From positions 9,895,390 to 9,959,389 of the forward strand of contig CM055747.1 in the NCBI GenBank assembly GCA_029465975.1: a stretch of DNA of 64,000 bases, in the 5' to 3' direction. Under the pieces are notes generated by a model. It was not told where the DNA came from, made no database searches, and worked only from the letters and a program-made list of their open reading frames with translations. The position numbers and the translations under genes were made by a program. This stretch comes from Dallia pectoralis (Eukaryota > Chordata > Actinopteri > Esociformes > Umbridae). Positions 61,565 through 64,000 of this stretch are shown piece after piece (position 1 is the stretch's first letter; each line of letters begins with the position of its first letter).

Positions 61565-62035
61565 AAAAGGCGGGCCCCCTCAGAGGCCAGGCCCATAGTT
61601 TCCACAGCTCCGGGCGGGGGTGAACTGGATGACCCCATGCGCCTGGGAAAGCAGGTCCCTCCTGATCGGCATCTCCAGGGGAGAGCCGACGAGGAGAGAT
61701 ATTAGGTCCGCAAACTATACTCGGGCCGGCCAGAACGGTGCTACGAGCAGTAGACTGACCCGCTCCTGACGGATCCTCTCCAGAACTCCTGGGAGCAGAG
61801 CAACCGGGGGGAAAGTGTACAGGCGTGACCTCAGCCATGCCTGCACCATGGCATCCAGCCCCAGTGGGGCTGGACGAGCCAGCGAAAACCACAGAGGACA
61901 GTGTGACGTCTCTCTGGACGCAAACAGGTCCACTTCGGCCCGACCGAAGTGCGACCAAAGGAGCTCCACCACCTCGGGATGGAGTCTCCACTCCCCGGGC
62001 CTAAGCCCCTGCCTCGACAGGGTGTCTGCCCCCTA
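61565..62035 (-). pseudogene. DIRS segment between RNase H and recombinase
   Basis: 61715-61972 encodes EVDLFASRETSHCPLWFSLA and SLLLVAPFWPARV, conserved in DIRS elements after the RNase H domain. The frame differs from its neighbours, implying small indels. Confidence 0.65.
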
Positions 62036-62064
62036 ATTTAGGTACCCCGGGATAGAAAAGGCCC

Positions 62065-62870
62065 TTAAAGAAAGGAGCTTCCCGTGGGACCACAGAAGGA
62101 CCTGGCGGGCCAGATTGTAAAGTGGGCGTGAGCGCAGACCCCCCTGGTGGTTGATGTAAAAACCCCCGATGTGTTGTCCGACCGGACAAGGACATGATGA
62201 CCCCTTAGGTCTGGGAGGAAGTGCTTCAGAGCCTGGTAAACTGCCAGCATCTCTAGCCAATTCATGTGCCATGATAGCTGATGGCCCCGCCAGAGCCCTT
62301 GAATTGGGCGACCACTCATGATCGCCCCCCAGCCGGTGAGGGAGGCATCCGTCGTTAGTGTAACACGACGACACGGAGCTCCCAACACGGGACCCTGGGT
62401 TAGGAACCAAGGCTTCCTCCACATGACCAGCGTGCGGAGACAACGCCGCGTAACAGTGATCATGCGGCACTGGTTTCCCCTCGGGGAGAACCCCTTGGTT
62501 CTGAGCCACCACTGTAACGGTTTCATGAACAGCAGGCCGCAAGGAAAAACGTTGGGCGCTGCTGCCAGCAGACCCAACAGTCTCTGAAACTGTTTCACAG
62601 TGAGTGACTGGCCTAGCCTCACCTGCTCGACGGCTGCAAGGATTGACGCCACACGTGCAGGAGACAAATGTGCCCGCATCGTGGTCGAATCCCAGACTAC
62701 GCCCAGGAAAGTGGTCACCTGTACCGGCGACAGCACACTCTTCCCGGCAATGAGCCTCAACCCCAGTTTGAAGATGTGAGCCAGAACGACATCTCGATGC
62801 CGAACCGCTAGATGCTCCGACGGAGCCAGAATCAACCAAACGTCGATGTAAATGAGGATGCGTATGCCCT
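62065..62870 (-). pseudogene. DIRS RT C-terminus and RNase H
   Basis: Begins near 62865 with LIYIDVWLILAPSEH, where DIRS RTs have an Asp-Asp pair, so the second catalytic Asp is Val here. RNase H follows with TLTTDASLTGWGA, MNWLEMLAVYQAL and VLVRSDNTSG, which keep the Asp-Glu-Asp triad. The frame shifts near 62170, before the recombinase-side segment. Confidence 0.8.
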
Positions 62871-63640
62871 GGAGCGCAACGGCGCCAGGGCAGCGTCTAT
62901 ACATCTCGTGAACGTACGGGGAGAGAGTGCTAGGCCAAATGGAAGAACCCGATAATGGTACGCTTCGCCCCCAAAAGCGAACCTCAGGAACTTCCTGTGT
63001 TGTGGAAGGATGGAGATGTGGAAATAGGCGTCCTTCAGATCTATCGTGACAAACCAGTCCTCGGACCTGATCTGTGATACGATCTGTTTGAGAGTGAGCA
63101 TTTTGAAGCTGAGTCTCCCGACCGTCTGATTCAACAGACGTAGGTCCAAAATAGGACGCCACCCCCCATCCTGCTTGGGAACAACGAAGTACCGGCTGTA
63201 CCAGCCCGACTCCCTGCTGAGAGGAAGAACTCGTTCTACAGCCCCTTTTAGCAGGAGAGTCTGTACCTCCTGCTCCCGTACCAGAGCCTGCTCTGGGCCC
63301 ACCACTGTGGGCAGGACCCCATTGAAACGAGGCGGATGCGTCCTGAATTGGATGGCATACCTGCTCTCGATTATCCGCAGGACCCACTGAGATATATTCG
63401 GCAGGGTCTTCCACCCTGCCAGAAAATCTACTAGGGGTACCAGCCTCTCGAGGCTGGCCTCTGGAGTAACAGGTACTGCAGACACAGTGCCCTGTAACAG
63501 CGCACTGGCAGGGAACAACTGGTTCGACAGTTCTGGGCCCCTCCTCGGAGGAGGCGAGCGCCCCTCGGGAAAACGCTCGCCAAGGCCACCCCGCTGAGGG
63601 CACCAGGAGAAGCTCACTACCCCCCTGGTGGGGACCCCCA
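62850..63640 (-). pseudogene. DIRS reverse transcriptase N-terminal part
   Basis: Open frame with WYSRYFVVPKQDGGWRPILD, RLSFKMLTLKQIVSQI, FVTIDLKDAYFHISI (first catalytic Asp) and LPFGLALSPRTFTRC. It goes out of frame with the following segment at about 62870. Confidence 0.85.
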
Positions 63641-63659
63641 GCGGTTTGACCCCCCTGTC

Positions 63660-64000
63660 AGGGTCTCTTAGACAAAGCCTTCTTGGGTGTAGCGACAGGC
63701 TTCGGAACTGTCCTACCCCTCGAAGGCCCTGCCTGTGAGCGTCGCCCCCCGGCCCACTCATCCTGTGGGGGCGCCCGAGTAGCGACACTCACTCTCTGCT
63801 GCGCCCGGTGTGCCGTGCTCGGCGCCGGGCGGGGCTGCCCCCTTCCGACAGCCCCCGCGACGCGGCTACGACGGGGGAGAAATTTCTGGAAGGCAGCTGC
63901 CTGCCTTCTCTCCTCCTGAAACCTCTCGACGACCGAGCCAATAGCAGGGCCAAAGAGGCCGTCGGGGGAAAGAGGCGCATCCAGAAGAAAGGCTTTCTCC
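63660..64000 (-). pseudogene. DIRS gag C-terminus, running off the window
   Basis: A minus-strand frame encodes PAIGSVVERFQEERRQAA, followed by a basic Arg/Pro-rich tail to about 63660. It fits the C-terminus of DIRS gag by composition and position before RT. The rest lies beyond position 64000. Confidence 0.6.

Larger units (their letters stand above)
60241..64000 (-). mobile_element. DIRS-type tyrosine-recombinase retrotransposon, 5' part beyond window
   Basis: On the minus strand the order is gag end, RT, RNase H, a DIRS-specific segment and tyrosine recombinase, which is diagnostic of DIRS elements. These replicate by reverse transcription and integrate with a recombinase rather than an integrase. 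A 26-bp direct repeat (starting GCTGCGTGAAAACGCTATGG) at 60241-60266 and 60516-60541 lies in the terminal region. The coding parts are broken by frameshifts. Confidence 0.85.

Noticed and set aside
61158..61598. 146-codon + strand frame
   Set aside because: Antisense shadow of the DIRS recombinase region.

Overview
The window is nuclear DNA of a ray-finned fish, most likely a teleost. The evidence is vertebrate genes with GT-AG introns and a transposon complement typical of fish: Tc1-like, hAT, CACTA/EnSpm-like and DIRS elements, Gypsy LTRs, a Rex/RTE-like LINE and tRNA-derived SINEs. I see no basis for naming a species. There are no rRNA genes, functional tRNA genes, CRISPR arrays or operons.

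Host genes occupy only the first 24 kb. From 5.9 to 10.5 kb, + strand exons encode the end of the RGS domain, both Ras-binding domains and the GoLoco motif of RGS14; the first exons lie upstream of the window. At 20.1-23.7 kb the same strand carries at least six recognisable exons of a type II sodium-phosphate cotransporter. RGS14 and SLC34A1 are neighbours in the same order and orientation in mammals, so this is a conserved block. Here slc34a1 is broken by stops, frameshifts and loss of a key transport motif, so it reads as a pseudogene. Two weak exon candidates lie between the genes (12.3 and 15.1-15.4 kb).

The rest is layered mobile DNA. 0.7-5.7 kb: a solo LTR, hAT-like non-autonomous elements, and a Tc1-like element split by a tRNA-SINE and by a hAT copy with a perfect 8-bp target duplication. 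18.8-19.8 kb: two solo LTRs. 24.5-27 kb: a hAT-type non-autonomous element, then Gypsy fragments split by a TA-flanked MITE. 27.3-29.5 kb: a 5'-truncated LINE. 30.1-35.9 kb: a two-gene DNA transposon on the minus strand, made of a SAMD3-like spliced gene with one nonsense codon followed 8 bp later by a frameshifted transposase-like gene. 36-36.7 kb: an L2-like LINE piece. 40.2-42.4 kb: a Gypsy/pogo mosaic. 45.3-46.6 kb: a complete short non-autonomous LTR element.

47.2-57.4 kb is one 10.2-kb CACTA/EnSpm-like element with matching 13-bp ends, GC-rich subterminal repeats, a transposase gene and a DUF4806-type partner gene. Its transposase ORF is cut by a 3.3-kb foldback element bounded by an exact 6-bp duplication. 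The foldback has arms of about 0.7-0.85 kb, and one arm contains a 90-bp perfect hairpin.

58.9-60.05 kb: a Tc1-like remnant with SINEs in both orientations. From about 60.2 kb to the window end: a minus-strand DIRS-type retrotransposon (gag end, RT, RNase H, tyrosine recombinase), decayed by frameshifts and an altered RT active site.
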